A stretch of 38,393 nt of DNA, from positions 1 to 38,393 of the forward strand of contig WREP01000023.1 in NCBI GenBank assembly GCA_009779265.1, read 5' to 3'. Of the stretch, positions 8,938-17,465 are shown piece after piece; position 1 is the stretch's first letter; the number at the start of each line of letters is the position of its first letter. The stretch comes from Betaproteobacteria bacterium (GTDB lineage: Bacteria; Pseudomonadota; Gammaproteobacteria; Burkholderiales; Rhodocyclaceae). The notes under the pieces are model-generated. The model did not search any database. It was given only the letters and a program-made list of their open reading frames with translations, and was not told the origin of the DNA. The position numbers and the translations under genes were made by a program.

Positions 8938-10971
8938 ATGCTTTCCTTCATGCAGCGCCTCCCGCTGGTCCGGCAGACCCTGATCGGCCTCATCGTGGTC
9001 TGCCTTCTGGCCATGACCGCCCTGTCCATCGGCCTGACGTACTCCACCCATCAGGTCGCCATCCAAGAGAGCCGGAGCAACCTGCAAACCGTGACGGCCC
9101 TGATTGCGCGCACCCTGGAATACGCCCAGGAAAGCATGAGAAAAAGGGCCTTGACCGCCCTGGAGCAATTCGAAGGCGCCCTGCCGCCGGCCCGCCTGAG
9201 CGGCAGGACGGTGACGGCCGGGGGGGCGACGTTGCCGGAGCTGATGTTTGGCGACAGTATTCCGGCCATCGGCAATCAGGCTTACCTGCTGGCCTACAAG
9301 AAGAACAACCCGCTCAACGACGCCGCCTTCCTGGTGCAGAGCGCCAACAAGATTTATCGCGCGACGACGCTGCTCAAGGACGCGAACGGGGACTATCGGG
9401 ACGGCGAGCCGGTGACCGACGACTATACGAAAACCCTGCTGGACGGCAAAACCTATATCGGCACCCTGCAACGCTCGGGCAAGGTCTACATCCTGGCCGC
9501 CAAGCCGATCAGCAACGCGCAGGGCCAGGCGATCGGCGCCATCACCATGCGCATCGATCTCGGCGACGACATCGCGTTCCTGCGCGACAAGCTGGGTTCC
9601 ATCGTCATCGGCCAATCCGGCTACCCCTTCATCCTGGCGCAAGCCTCAGGCGACAACAAGGAGCCGCGCATCATCCTGCACCCGACGCAGCAGGACAAGC
9701 CGTTTGATAGCGTGGACGCGGTGTTGCAGGCCGCCTTCAAGGAGATGCTGGCGCAAAAGAACGGCTTCCTGTCCTACGCGATCCCCGATGACAAGGGAGC
9801 GCTCCATCCGAAACAGGCCAATTTCATCTCTATCCCCAATCTCGACTGGGTCGTGGTGGCCTCGGCGGTGGAGGACGAACTCACCGCGCCCTTCGCCAAA
9901 ATCCGTCGTCTGATCTTGAGCGGCCTGGCCGCCACCGTGCTGATCCTGGTGTTCTGCCTGACGCTCCTGATCCGCGCCCAGTTGCGTCCATTGGAACGGG
10001 TCGTCGAGGGACTGAGCGAGATGGGGCGCGGCAATCTGGCCCACGATATCGCAACCCAGCCCGGCTCGCGCAACGAGATCGACCTCTTGGCCGCCCGCGT
10101 CAACCAAACCCGGGACGCGATGAAAACCCTGGTCGGCACCATCCGCGCCTCGGCCAATCAGGTGGCCGGTTCCGCTACCAGCGTTTTCGGGTCGATGGCG
10201 ACACTGTCGACCGATGTCGAGGAACTGACCACTTCCTCGACGGAAAGCAGCAGCAGCATCGGCCATTTGTCGACGTCCATCGACCAGATCGCGGACGCTG
10301 CCCATGCCGCGCACGCCCGGGTCAACGCTGCGGTGGAGCGGGTCGAACACGGCAAGCAGGTCGTTGACAAGGTCATTGATTCGATCAGGACCATTGAGGA
10401 ACGGGTGCAATCCTCGCTGGCCGAAGTCGAGACGCTGACCAGCTATTCGCGGCAAATCGAAAAAGTGGTCGCCACCATCGGCCAGATCGCCGGCCAGACC
10501 AACCTGCTGGCTCTCAATGCCGCCATCGAGGCGGCGCGGGCCGGCGAGGTCGGTCGCGGCTTTGCCGTGGTGGCCGACGAGGTGCGCGATCTGGCCGAGC
10601 AATCCGCCGGCTCGGCGCGCGAAATCGGCGACATTCTCGGTCATGTTACGACCGGCGTGGCCGCCGTCCGCGCCTCGATCGGCGAGGTCGTCGCCGAAAC
10701 CTGCAAGGGCACCGATTCGTCCAGCGCCGCCGGCAAGGCCCTCGGCGAAATTGATGGCATTACCCGCGACATCGCCGGCGCGGTCACCTCCATCGCCGAT
10801 GTCATCCAGCAGCAGGTCGCCGCCGCCAAGAGCATGAACGATCAGGTCGCCGCCTCGGTCGGGGCCGTCAACGAAATCGACGGTCTCACCCGCGGCGCCT
10901 CGAAAAATGCCGCCGATCTCAAGGAGGAAGCCGACAAACTGGCGCGCGAGGCCGGTCGCTTCACCCTCTGA
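8938..10971 (+). CDS. Methyl-accepting chemotaxis protein with periplasmic Cache sensor
   Basis: The 677-residue protein has a membrane helix at about 13-33, then a ~290-residue periplasmic region with a Cache fold pattern ([64 protein letters not shown]). A second membrane helix lies at about 325-345 ([19 protein letters not shown]), followed by HAMP ([19 protein letters not shown]) and a signalling domain with [20 protein letters not shown] and [18 protein letters not shown]. Cache receptors typically sense small organic acids or amino acids. The start at 8938 is chosen because it precedes the first membrane helix with basic residues; an ATG at 8950 is also possible. Confidence 0.93.
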   Translation: MLSFMQRLPLVRQTLIGLIVVCLLAMTALSIGLTYSTHQVAIQESRSNLQTVTALIARTLEYAQESMRKRALTALEQFEGALPPARLSGRTVTAGGATLPELMFGDSIPAIGNQAYLLAYKKNNPLNDAAFLVQSANKIYRATTLLKDANGDYRDGEPVTDDYTKTLLDGKTYIGTLQRSGKVYILAAKPISNAQGQAIGAITMRIDLGDDIAFLRDKLGSIVIGQSGYPFILAQASGDNKEPRIILHPTQQDKPFDSVDAVLQAAFKEMLAQKNGFLSYAIPDDKGALHPKQANFISIPNLDWVVVASAVEDELTAPFAKIRRLILSGLAATVLILVFCLTLLIRAQLRPLERVVEGLSEMGRGNLAHDIATQPGSRNEIDLLAARVNQTRDAMKTLVGTIRASANQVAGSATSVFGSMATLSTDVEELTTSSTESSSSIGHLSTSIDQIADAAHAAHARVNAAVERVEHGKQVVDKVIDSIRTIEERVQSSLAEVETLTSYSRQIEKVVATIGQIAGQTNLLALNAAIEAARAGEVGRGFAVVADEVRDLAEQSAGSAREIGDILGHVTTGVAAVRASIGEVVAETCKGTDSSSAAGKALGEIDGITRDIAGAVTSIADVIQQQVAAAKSMNDQVAASVGAVNEIDGLTRGASKNAADLKEEADKLAREAGRFTL

Positions 10972-10974
10972 CGC

Positions 10975-11010
10975 CGGCCTGAAGGAGTGACGGTGGCAGC
11001 GTTCAGGCCG
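10975..11010. terminator. Inverted repeat between convergent genes, possible terminator
   Basis: CGGCCTGAA at 10975 is complementary to TTCAGGCCG at 11002, giving a 9-bp stem with an 18-base loop in the short gap between the chemoreceptor and MFS stops. It overlaps the last MFS codons. There is no T-tract, so intrinsic termination is uncertain. Confidence 0.35.
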
Positions 11011-12274
11011 CCCGCCAGATGTTGCGACAGCGCGTTTCGACGATCCACCAACTGGCGGCAGCCCCCAGCAGCGCGCAAACGGCGATGATGCCGACCCCGC
11101 CGCGCCAGGCGGCGAGATCGTAGACGCGCACACCGACGACCGTCTCGCCGCGCCAGACGAGATCCATGACCCAGCCGATCAGGGGTTGCAAGAGCGCCGC
11201 GGCGGCAAAGCCGCCCATGTTGGCGACGCTGGTGGACATCCCCGACAAGAGCGGCGGATTGACTTCCTTGGCGCACGCCCAGGTCAGCGAAAAACTGGCG
11301 GTCAACAGGCCGAGCAGCGCGAACAGCGCATAAGAAACGGCCAGCGGCATGGTGATACCGGAAAACAGCAAGAGCCAGATCAGGGCGTAGCCGTGAGCAG
11401 CGCCGATGATCACCGGCCGGCGCCGGCCGAGACGGTCGGACAGGGTGCCGATGAACAGGCAGCCGACGGCAAAGCTGGCGAACCACAACGACAGGTGGGC
11501 AGCGGCCTGATCGCGGGCGAGGCCGTGCACCTGCATCAGGTAGGGAACGGTCCACAAGCCGGCGAAAGCGAAAAAAGTGCCGCCAATGCCGGTATTGACC
11601 AGAGCCGCCGGCCAGGTGCCGCGATTGCGCAACACGGCCAGCAGCCCGGTGAGCAGCGCGGTGCGGTCGAAACGGACCGTTGCCGCCGTGGCCGTCGGAC
11701 GGTCGCGCACCAGCGCCCAGCAGAGAAGAGCCAGCGCCAGCGAGACGAGGCCGGTGGCGATAAAGGCGCCGCGCCAGCCAGTGGTTTGGGCGATGGCCGA
11801 GAGCGGCGCGCCGGCCAGCACCGAGCCGAGGTTGCCGATCAGCATGCAGACGCCAACCAGGGTGGCGAAATAGCGTTCCTCGAACCAGACGGCGATCAGC
11901 TTGAGCATGGCGATGAAGGTGACCGAAACACCGAGGCCGATCAGGGCCCGCCCGGCCAGCGCCAGATCGAATGTCGGCGCGAGGCCGAAGAGGATGCTGC
12001 CCAGGCCGCCGATCACGCCACCCATCAGCAGAATGCGGCGCGGCCCCAGGGTGTCGACGAGAATCCCGGTCGGCACCTGCATCACCGTGTAGACGTAGAA
12101 ATAGGTCGCCGCCAGCGCCCCCAGCGAAGCCGCCGAGGTGGCGAAGGCGGCGGCCAGATCCGGCGCGATGCCGGCCGGCGCGAAGCGCTGGAAAAATGAA
12201 AGGACGTAGGCCAGCGCGACGACGCCCAGCGCCAGCCAGCGCCGCTGCCGCGTCACGAAAGTCAGGGCCGGCAT
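11003..12274 (-). CDS. MFS transporter, 12 transmembrane segments
   Basis: This 423-residue protein shows the repeating 12-helix pattern of the major facilitator superfamily. The motif A region after helix 2 reads GILVDTLGPRRILLMGG, and the equivalent loop in the second half reads GTLSDRLGRRRP. The first helices (YVLSFFQRFAPAGIAPDL, ATYFYVYTVMQVPTG) resemble the sugar-acid/anion carriers of the family. No substrate can be assigned. It is a single-gene unit facing the chemoreceptor, with a small cytochrome c gene upstream on the same strand, about 60 bases away. Confidence 0.9.
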   Translation of the reverse strand: MPALTFVTRQRRWLALGVVALAYVLSFFQRFAPAGIAPDLAAAFATSAASLGALAATYFYVYTVMQVPTGILVDTLGPRRILLMGGVIGGLGSILFGLAPTFDLALAGRALIGLGVSVTFIAMLKLIAVWFEERYFATLVGVCMLIGNLGSVLAGAPLSAIAQTTGWRGAFIATGLVSLALALLCWALVRDRPTATAATVRFDRTALLTGLLAVLRNRGTWPAALVNTGIGGTFFAFAGLWTVPYLMQVHGLARDQAAAHLSLWFASFAVGCLFIGTLSDRLGRRRPVIIGAAHGYALIWLLLFSGITMPLAVSYALFALLGLLTASFSLTWACAKEVNPPLLSGMSTSVANMGGFAAAALLQPLIGWVMDLVWRGETVVGVRVYDLAAWRGGVGIIAVCALLGAAASWWIVETRCRNIWRAA

Positions 12275-12337
12275 GGCGGCAGGCCGGCCAAGGTCAGCCG
12301 GAGGCCGCCGGACAGGAACAATATCGACAAGATCAGC

Positions 12338-12640
12338 TTACTTGTGCGTCAACACCCACTTGGACAAGGTCGCCGCCTCGGCGTCCGTGACGTTGTTCGG
12401 CGGCATCGGCACCTGCCCCCATTCGTCCTTGCTGCCGCTCTTGATCTTGACGGCCAGCGCGGCTTCGGCGCCCTTGTCGCCGACGCGCTTGGCGGTGATG
12501 TCCTTGTAGCTGGGACCAACGATCTTCTTGTCGGCAGCGTGGCAGGTCAGGCAATTCTTGGCCTTGGCCAGATCGGCATTGGCCAGGGCTGCCCCGGAAA
12601 ACAGTAGCGTACCTCCCAGTACGATGAGCGCAGGCTTCAT
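12338..12640 (-). CDS. Small periplasmic class I cytochrome c (c551/c552-like)
   Basis: A 100-residue precursor with a signal peptide (MKPALIVLGGTLLFSGAALA, cleavage after residue 20). The heme-binding CLTCH is at Cys30/Cys33/His34 and the axial methionine in VPMPPN (Met79). The KKIVGPSYKDITAKR segment is typical of the ~80-residue c551/c552 electron carriers that feed nitrite reductases, cytochrome oxidases or peroxidases. The ATG at 12640 has GGAGAT just upstream; a longer open frame upstream has no family resemblance. It lies alone, divergent from the SulP gene. Its redox partner is not in the window. Confidence 0.93.
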   Translation of the reverse strand: MKPALIVLGGTLLFSGAALANADLAKAKNCLTCHAADKKIVGPSYKDITAKRVGDKGAEAALAVKIKSGSKDEWGQVPMPPNNVTDAEAATLSKWVLTHK

Positions 12641-12673
12641 CAATATCTCCAGTTCGTTGTCCGCTTCTGAATG

Positions 12674-12687
12674 GCGGAAAAATCCGC
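12674..12687. repeat. Short hairpin in the cytochrome c leader
   Basis: GCGGA-AAAA-TCCGC forms a 5-bp perfect stem about 35 bases upstream of the cytochrome start, within the likely 5' leader. The role is unknown. Confidence 0.3.
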
Positions 12688-12897
12688 AGTCTAACCCGAG
12701 AAAGCGCCATAAAAAATGCGTAATTTGACAATAATTCTTTATCAGGTATCTGCAATCGCGGCGGGCAGCTTCAAGCAGATTGTCCGCCGCGCCATCAGGC
12801 TGTCGCCGTGCGCGCCACCCCGGCATGCCGGCCACCGCAACGCGCCCGGACGCGCTACCATCCGGGCATAGCTCATACGCATCGGGAGAAAATCCGC

Positions 12898-15120
12898 GTG
12901 TCGCACTTGCCGAACAAAACCCTGCTCAGCGGCGATTTCTGGGGTGGACTGGCGGCGATGCTGGTCGCGCTGCCCGCCGCCATCGCCTTCGGCGTCAGCA
13001 TCTATGCCGCCATCGCTCCCGGCTACGCCGCCCTCGGCGCTCTGGCCGGCATCATCGGCGCCACCGTCATCGGTCTGGTCGCTTCCCTGCTCGGCGGCAC
13101 CGACCGTCTCATCAGCGCCCCCTGCGCGCCGGCCGCCGCCGTGCTCTCGGCCTTCGCCATCGGCCTGGTCGGCGATGGCGTGCCGGCCAGCAATATCGTC
13201 CTGCTCATGCTGATGCTCGGCATTCTCACCGGCCTCTTTCAGATCCTGTTCGGTTTCATCGGCATCGGCCGCCTCATCCGCTACATCCCTTACCCGGTGG
13301 TCAGCGGCTACCTCACCGGCGTCGGCCTGATCATCCTCGCCAGCCAGCTCGACAAGTTGCTCGGCACGCCGGCCGAGGTCGGCTGGCAGGAGGCGCTGGT
13401 CTCGCCCTGGCTGTGGAACTGGCGGGCAGTCGCCGTCGGCGCCACGACCATCGGCACGATGCTGCTGGCGCCGCGTTTCACGAAACGGGTGCCGGGAACC
13501 ATTCTCGGCATCGTCGCCGGCACCGCCGTCTATTTCCTCCTGGCCATCCGCGAACCGGCGCTCCTCATCAGCGTCGACAATCCGCTCCTGGTCGGCCCGC
13601 CGGGCGCCAGCGGCGAAGGGTATTTCGCCGCCATCACCGCGCGCTGGCACGAAATCGGCGATCTGCGCCTGGCCCAGGTCGCCGCCCTGCTCGGCAGCGC
13701 GCTGACGCTGGCAGTGCTGCTGGCCATCGACACCCTGAAAACCTGCGTCGTGCTCGACCAGATGACCCGCTCGCAACACAATTCCAACCGCGAACTGGTC
13801 GCCCAGGGCGTGGCCAATGTCGCCGCCTCGTCGGTCGGCGGCATTCCCGGCGCCGGTACCATGGGCGCCACCCTGGTCAATCTGAGCAGCGGCGCGGTGA
13901 CGCGCCTCTCGGGTCTGGTCGAGGGTCTGTCGGCGCTGATCTTCGCCCTCGTCTTGAGCAATTTCATCGCCTGGCTGCCGGTCGCCACGCTGGCCGGCAT
14001 ACTCATCGTCGTCGGCCTGCGCATGATCGACCGCGAAGCGCTGCGCTTCGTCCTGTCGCCAGCGACCGTGTTCGATTTCGCGGTGGTCGTGACGGTCATC
14101 GTGGTTGCTCTCGCGGTCGGCCTGATCGCTGCTTCTGCCACCGGCGTGGCCATGGCCATCCTGCTCTTCCTGCGCGAGCAGATCGGCGGCGCCGTGGTGC
14201 GCCACAAGCTGTACGCAAACCAGCGTTCATCGAGTTTGCAACGACCCGAGGCGGAAACCCGCATCCTTGAGGAAAAGGGCGACCAGGCGGTGATCTTCGA
14301 GTTGCAGGGCAGTATCTTTTTCGGCACCACGCGGCAGTTGCTCAACGCCCTTGATCCCGAAATCGAAAAACGCCGTTTCGTCATCCTCGATTTTCGCCGG
14401 GTGCAGTCCATGGATGTCACCGCCGCCCACATGCTGCATCAGGTACGCGACGCGCTAGCCGAGCGCGGCGCCATGCTGCTCTTCTCCAATGTCCGCGAAA
14501 ATCTGCCGAACGGCCATAATCTGCGCGAATTCCTGGAACAGACCGGGGTCGCCAAAGATAGCGAGGCGGTGCGCCTGTTCGGCGAACTGGACGGCGCCAT
14601 CGAATGGGTCGAGGAGCAGTTGCTCGACCAAAGCGGACAGGCTGCGCCAGCGGAGACTTCGCCACAACAGGAAACGCCGCTGGAACTGGCGGACATGGAA
14701 ATGTTCCGGCAGCGCAAGGACGAAACCCTGGCGGATCTCGAAGCGCGCATGGAAAAGACCACCTATCCGGCCGGCGCCACCATTTATTCGCGCGGACAAG
14801 CGGACAACGCCATCTATCTGATCCGCCGCGGCATGGTCAAAATGTTCGCCCCGCTCGGCGCCGGACGCCTGCGCCACATCGCCACCTTCGGCCGCGGCGA
14901 TTTCTTCGGCGAACTGACCTTCCTCGACGGCCGCACGCGCGGCAACGACGCCATCACCGCCAGCGAAACGGAACTTTTCGTGCTCACCGCCGAGCAGTTC
15001 GATCTCCTCTCCATCGAGCACAAACGCCTGGCCATCACGCTACTCACCGCCATCGCCCGCTCACTGGCCCAGCGCCTGCGCCACGCCGACCACGAGATCG
15101 TCATGTTGCAGGAATATTAG
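12898..15120 (+). CDS. SulP family anion permease fused to STAS and cyclic-nucleotide-binding domains
   Basis: From the GTG at 12898 (GGGAG upstream) the protein is 740 residues. Residues ~12-430 are the SulP membrane domain (GGLAAMLVALPAAIAFG, PYPVVSGYLTGVGLIIL, the GGIPGAGTMGATLVNL signature near 314-328). Residues ~463-575 form a STAS domain (FELQGSIFFGTT, FVILDFRRVQSMDVTAAHML) with Ser504 near the usual phospho-site. Residues ~605-730 are a CRP-like cNMP-binding domain with phosphate-binding cassette GELTFLDGRTR (671-681). SulP proteins carry sulfate, bicarbonate or dicarboxylates; the two C-terminal domains suggest gating by phosphorylation and a cyclic nucleotide. The open frame upstream of the GTG is unrelated. 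Confidence 0.9.
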   Translation: MSHLPNKTLLSGDFWGGLAAMLVALPAAIAFGVSIYAAIAPGYAALGALAGIIGATVIGLVASLLGGTDRLISAPCAPAAAVLSAFAIGLVGDGVPASNIVLLMLMLGILTGLFQILFGFIGIGRLIRYIPYPVVSGYLTGVGLIILASQLDKLLGTPAEVGWQEALVSPWLWNWRAVAVGATTIGTMLLAPRFTKRVPGTILGIVAGTAVYFLLAIREPALLISVDNPLLVGPPGASGEGYFAAITARWHEIGDLRLAQVAALLGSALTLAVLLAIDTLKTCVVLDQMTRSQHNSNRELVAQGVANVAASSVGGIPGAGTMGATLVNLSSGAVTRLSGLVEGLSALIFALVLSNFIAWLPVATLAGILIVVGLRMIDREALRFVLSPATVFDFAVVVTVIVVALAVGLIAASATGVAMAILLFLREQIGGAVVRHKLYANQRSSSLQRPEAETRILEEKGDQAVIFELQGSIFFGTTRQLLNALDPEIEKRRFVILDFRRVQSMDVTAAHMLHQVRDALAERGAMLLFSNVRENLPNGHNLREFLEQTGVAKDSEAVRLFGELDGAIEWVEEQLLDQSGQAAPAETSPQQETPLELADMEMFRQRKDETLADLEARMEKTTYPAGATIYSRGQADNAIYLIRRGMVKMFAPLGAGRLRHIATFGRGDFFGELTFLDGRTRGNDAITASETELFVLTAEQFDLLSIEHKRLAITLLTAIARSLAQRLRHADHEIVMLQEY

Positions 15121-15146
15121 GCCGGATAAGCGACGAAGCAGTCGAG

Positions 15147-15178
15147 AAAAAAGCCGCCATTCGTTTCCGAACGGCGGC
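15147..15178 (-). terminator. Rho-independent terminator of the tolC/lapE-like gene
   Basis: Read on the minus strand, GCCGCC-G-TTCG, loop GAAA, CGAA-T-GGCGGC is an 11-position stem with one mismatch followed directly by TTTTTT. It lies 34 bases past the outer membrane channel gene's stop. The hairpin may also mark the end of the SulP message from the other side, though without a T-tract there. Confidence 0.8.
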
Positions 15179-15187
15179 CTTGACAAG

Positions 15188-15212
15188 GAAAGCGGCGCGC
15201 TTCGCCGCTTTC
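15188..15212. repeat. Perfect 10-bp hairpin at the tolC-like stop codon
   Basis: GAAAGCGGCG (15188-15197) pairs exactly with CGCCGCTTTC (15203-15212) around a 5-base loop. It touches the last base of the channel gene's stop codon and precedes the T-tract terminator, so the transcript would end in two consecutive hairpins. Confidence 0.65.
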
Positions 15213-16669
15213 TAGGGCTGGCTGGGCGGAACTGCCGGAACCATGCTCTTGTTGTTCAGGCGTTCCATGGCCCGCGCATCGAGCGCTTCCTTGTTGAAAG
15301 TCGGCGCGCCAACGACATCGGGCGGGCACAGATTGGCCGGATCGACGCTGGCCATGTCGCCAGCTTGCGGCTCTTCACTCTCCAGCCGCTGCAGACCGAG
15401 CGCCTGCAACAACTGGCCCATGCCGGCATAGGTGCGCAGGTAGGAGAGCGCCAGATCGTTCTCGGCATTGACCACATTGCGGCGGGCGCTCAACAGTTCG
15501 TTCTCGGTATCCAACAGGTCGAGCAGGGTGCGCTGGCCGATGTTGAACTGGTCGCGGTAGGCCGCCAGGGTGCGTTCAAGCAGGGCAACCTGGGTCGCCA
15601 GATAGTCCTTCTGCTGGCGCAGGCGCTGCACGTCGTTGAAGGCGATCAGCAGGGTCTGACGGGTGTCGCGGCAGGCTTTTTCGCGCAGATCGATGGCGGT
15701 ATTGCGATGTTCCATGTACTGCCGCTCGCGGGCGCGGTCGGAACCGCCACGGAACAGGTTCCAGTTGAGCACGACTTCGGCAACGCTGTAATCGCGCCAA
15801 CCATCCCCGCCAAGGTAATGCTTGGTGCCGCTGGTGCTGGCGCGCGCATCGACGCGCGGGTAGTAAGCGGCGCGGCGGACGTCGATGTCGTGTTGCGCCG
15901 CCTCGACATTCTCGATCGCCGCCAGCAGCGCCGGGTTGGCGCGGTAGAGGCCACCCAGCGCGGCATCGGCGTTGGTCGGCAGCATGCCGCTCAGATCACC
16001 CGGGGCGACGGTGGCGTCCGGCGGCAGGATGCCGATCAGGCGCTGATAGCGGGCCGAGACATCGTGCAGGTTGGCGATTTCGGTAGTCAGGTTGATTTCG
16101 GCCAAGGCCAGGCGGCTGCCCGCCATTTCCAGATCGACGCGGCGGCCGACGCCGGAGTGGACGCGCTGCGACACCTGTTCGTTGGTGGCTTTGTGCTGCA
16201 CATAGTTGTCTTCGGCCAGACGAACCAGTTCGCGATAGCGAGCGACATCGAGATAGGCGCGGGCGGCTTCGAGGGCGGTGCCTTCCGAAGCGTCGAGCAA
16301 TTCGTAGAAGCGCACCAGTTGCGCCTTGCCCAGGCGGGCCACTTCGCTGCGCGTGGCAAAGCCGTCGAACAGCATCTGGGTCAGGGTAAGCTGGGCGCCG
16401 CGGCGGCTGTAGTTGAGGACCTGGTTGCCTTCCTCAAGGCGTTCCCGGCCGCTGCCGGCGCTCAGGTCGAGCGATGGGAAATAACCGCCGCGAGCGACGC
16501 CGATTTCCTCGCTGGCGGCTTTGTAGGCATGCCAGCGGGAAGTGACCTCGGGACTTTGCAGGACGGCGCGCTGAGCCGCTTCCTTGAGGGTGATTTCGGC
16601 GTCGGCGGCATGGCCGAGCGTAACCGCCGCCAATAGAACCGGCAACGTCAGCAGTTTGATACCATTCAT
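15212..16669 (-). CDS. lapE: TolC family outer membrane channel, LapE/AggA-like type I secretion component
   Basis: A 485-residue precursor with a signal peptide (MNGIKLLTLPVLLAAVTLGHA) and the two-fold repeated helical barrel pattern of TolC proteins: ITLKEAAQRAVLQSPEVTSRW opens the first half and ANPALLAAIENVEAAQHDID the second, with DLLDTENELLSARRNVVNAE near the C-terminal coil. Start chosen at 16669 for the signal peptide and the GGAAG upstream. It is divergent from lapG-lapD, so it is probably the outer membrane pore through which a LapA-type adhesin is exported and held. The matching ABC transporter (LapB) and membrane fusion protein (LapC) are not in the window. The TolC assignment is firm; the LapE role is from context. 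Confidence 0.85.
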   Translation of the reverse strand: MNGIKLLTLPVLLAAVTLGHAADAEITLKEAAQRAVLQSPEVTSRWHAYKAASEEIGVARGGYFPSLDLSAGSGRERLEEGNQVLNYSRRGAQLTLTQMLFDGFATRSEVARLGKAQLVRFYELLDASEGTALEAARAYLDVARYRELVRLAEDNYVQHKATNEQVSQRVHSGVGRRVDLEMAGSRLALAEINLTTEIANLHDVSARYQRLIGILPPDATVAPGDLSGMLPTNADAALGGLYRANPALLAAIENVEAAQHDIDVRRAAYYPRVDARASTSGTKHYLGGDGWRDYSVAEVVLNWNLFRGGSDRARERQYMEHRNTAIDLREKACRDTRQTLLIAFNDVQRLRQQKDYLATQVALLERTLAAYRDQFNIGQRTLLDLLDTENELLSARRNVVNAENDLALSYLRTYAGMGQLLQALGLQRLESEEPQAGDMASVDPANLCPPDVVGAPTFNKEALDARAMERLNNKSMVPAVPPSQP

Positions 16670-16780
16670 GAAAGTGTCTTCCTTGTTATGTGGCGTGATT
16701 ATTTTAAAAGAAATAATGAAATGCTCTTTGTGCAATATTCCCTATTACGGCACTTTCGCTGAGAACTTGAGCCCGCCGCC

Positions 16781-17455
16781 TTGCCCAGACTGACTACGCC
16801 GCTGCCCAGAAATCTTGCCAGCATACTATTGGCCGCCGCCCTGCTTCTGGCGCTGTCGGCGGCTTTCGGTCTCGATTTCGGTCGCTTGCAGCAATCCCTG
16901 AGCAGCCGTTTCGGCGCCGCGCCGCTCGCCCTGTTCGCCGACTGGCAAGCCTTGCTGGCCAACGGACAGACGCTGGGCGAAAAAGAGAAATTGCGCCGGG
17001 TCAACGATTTCTTCAATCAGCGCATCGCCTTCGACGACGACATCAGCATCTGGGGCCAAGCCGATTATTGGGCGACGCCGCTGGAAACCATCGGCATGGG
17101 CCGCGGCGATTGTGAGGATTTTTCCATCGCCAAGTACTACTCGTTGCAAGCCATGGGCATTCCAGTGAACAAACTGCGCCTGATCTATGTCCGCGCCCGC
17201 CAGAACGGCCCGGCCGGGGTGGTCTTGCAGGCGCACATGGTGCTTGCCTATTACGCGACGCCGAACGCCGAGCCGCTCATCCTCGACAATCTCAGGCCGG
17301 AGATACTCCCGGCTGCGCAACGCGCCGACCTGTCTCCCATTTTCAGTTTCAACAGCGCGGGCCTGTGGCAAGGCGCCGGCAACCAGTCCAGCAAGAGCAG
17401 TCTGTCGCGCTGGCAGGATTTGCTGCGGCGGGCGCGTGCCGAAGGTTTCGAATGA
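16781..17455 (+). CDS. lapG: LapG-type periplasmic transglutaminase-like cysteine protease
   Basis: A 224-residue protein with an N-terminal hydrophobic signal/anchor (about 12-30) and a bacterial transglutaminase-like cysteine protease domain. The catalytic triad is visible: Cys111 in GRGDCEDFSIAKYY, His152 in LQAHMVLAYY and Asp169 in LILDNLRPE; the acidic DCED surroundings also fit the calcium site of LapG. LapG clips the N-terminal retention module of LapA-type adhesins and so releases biofilm cells. An in-frame stop at 16760 and the absence of ATG or GTG before residue 107 make TTG at 16781 the best start, possibly limiting expression. lapD follows after 10 bases. Confidence 0.93.
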   Translation: MPRLTTPLPRNLASILLAAALLLALSAAFGLDFGRLQQSLSSRFGAAPLALFADWQALLANGQTLGEKEKLRRVNDFFNQRIAFDDDISIWGQADYWATPLETIGMGRGDCEDFSIAKYYSLQAMGIPVNKLRLIYVRARQNGPAGVVLQAHMVLAYYATPNAEPLILDNLRPEILPAAQRADLSPIFSFNSAGLWQGAGNQSSKSSLSRWQDLLRRARAEGFE

Positions 17456-17465
17456 GGTAATCGTC

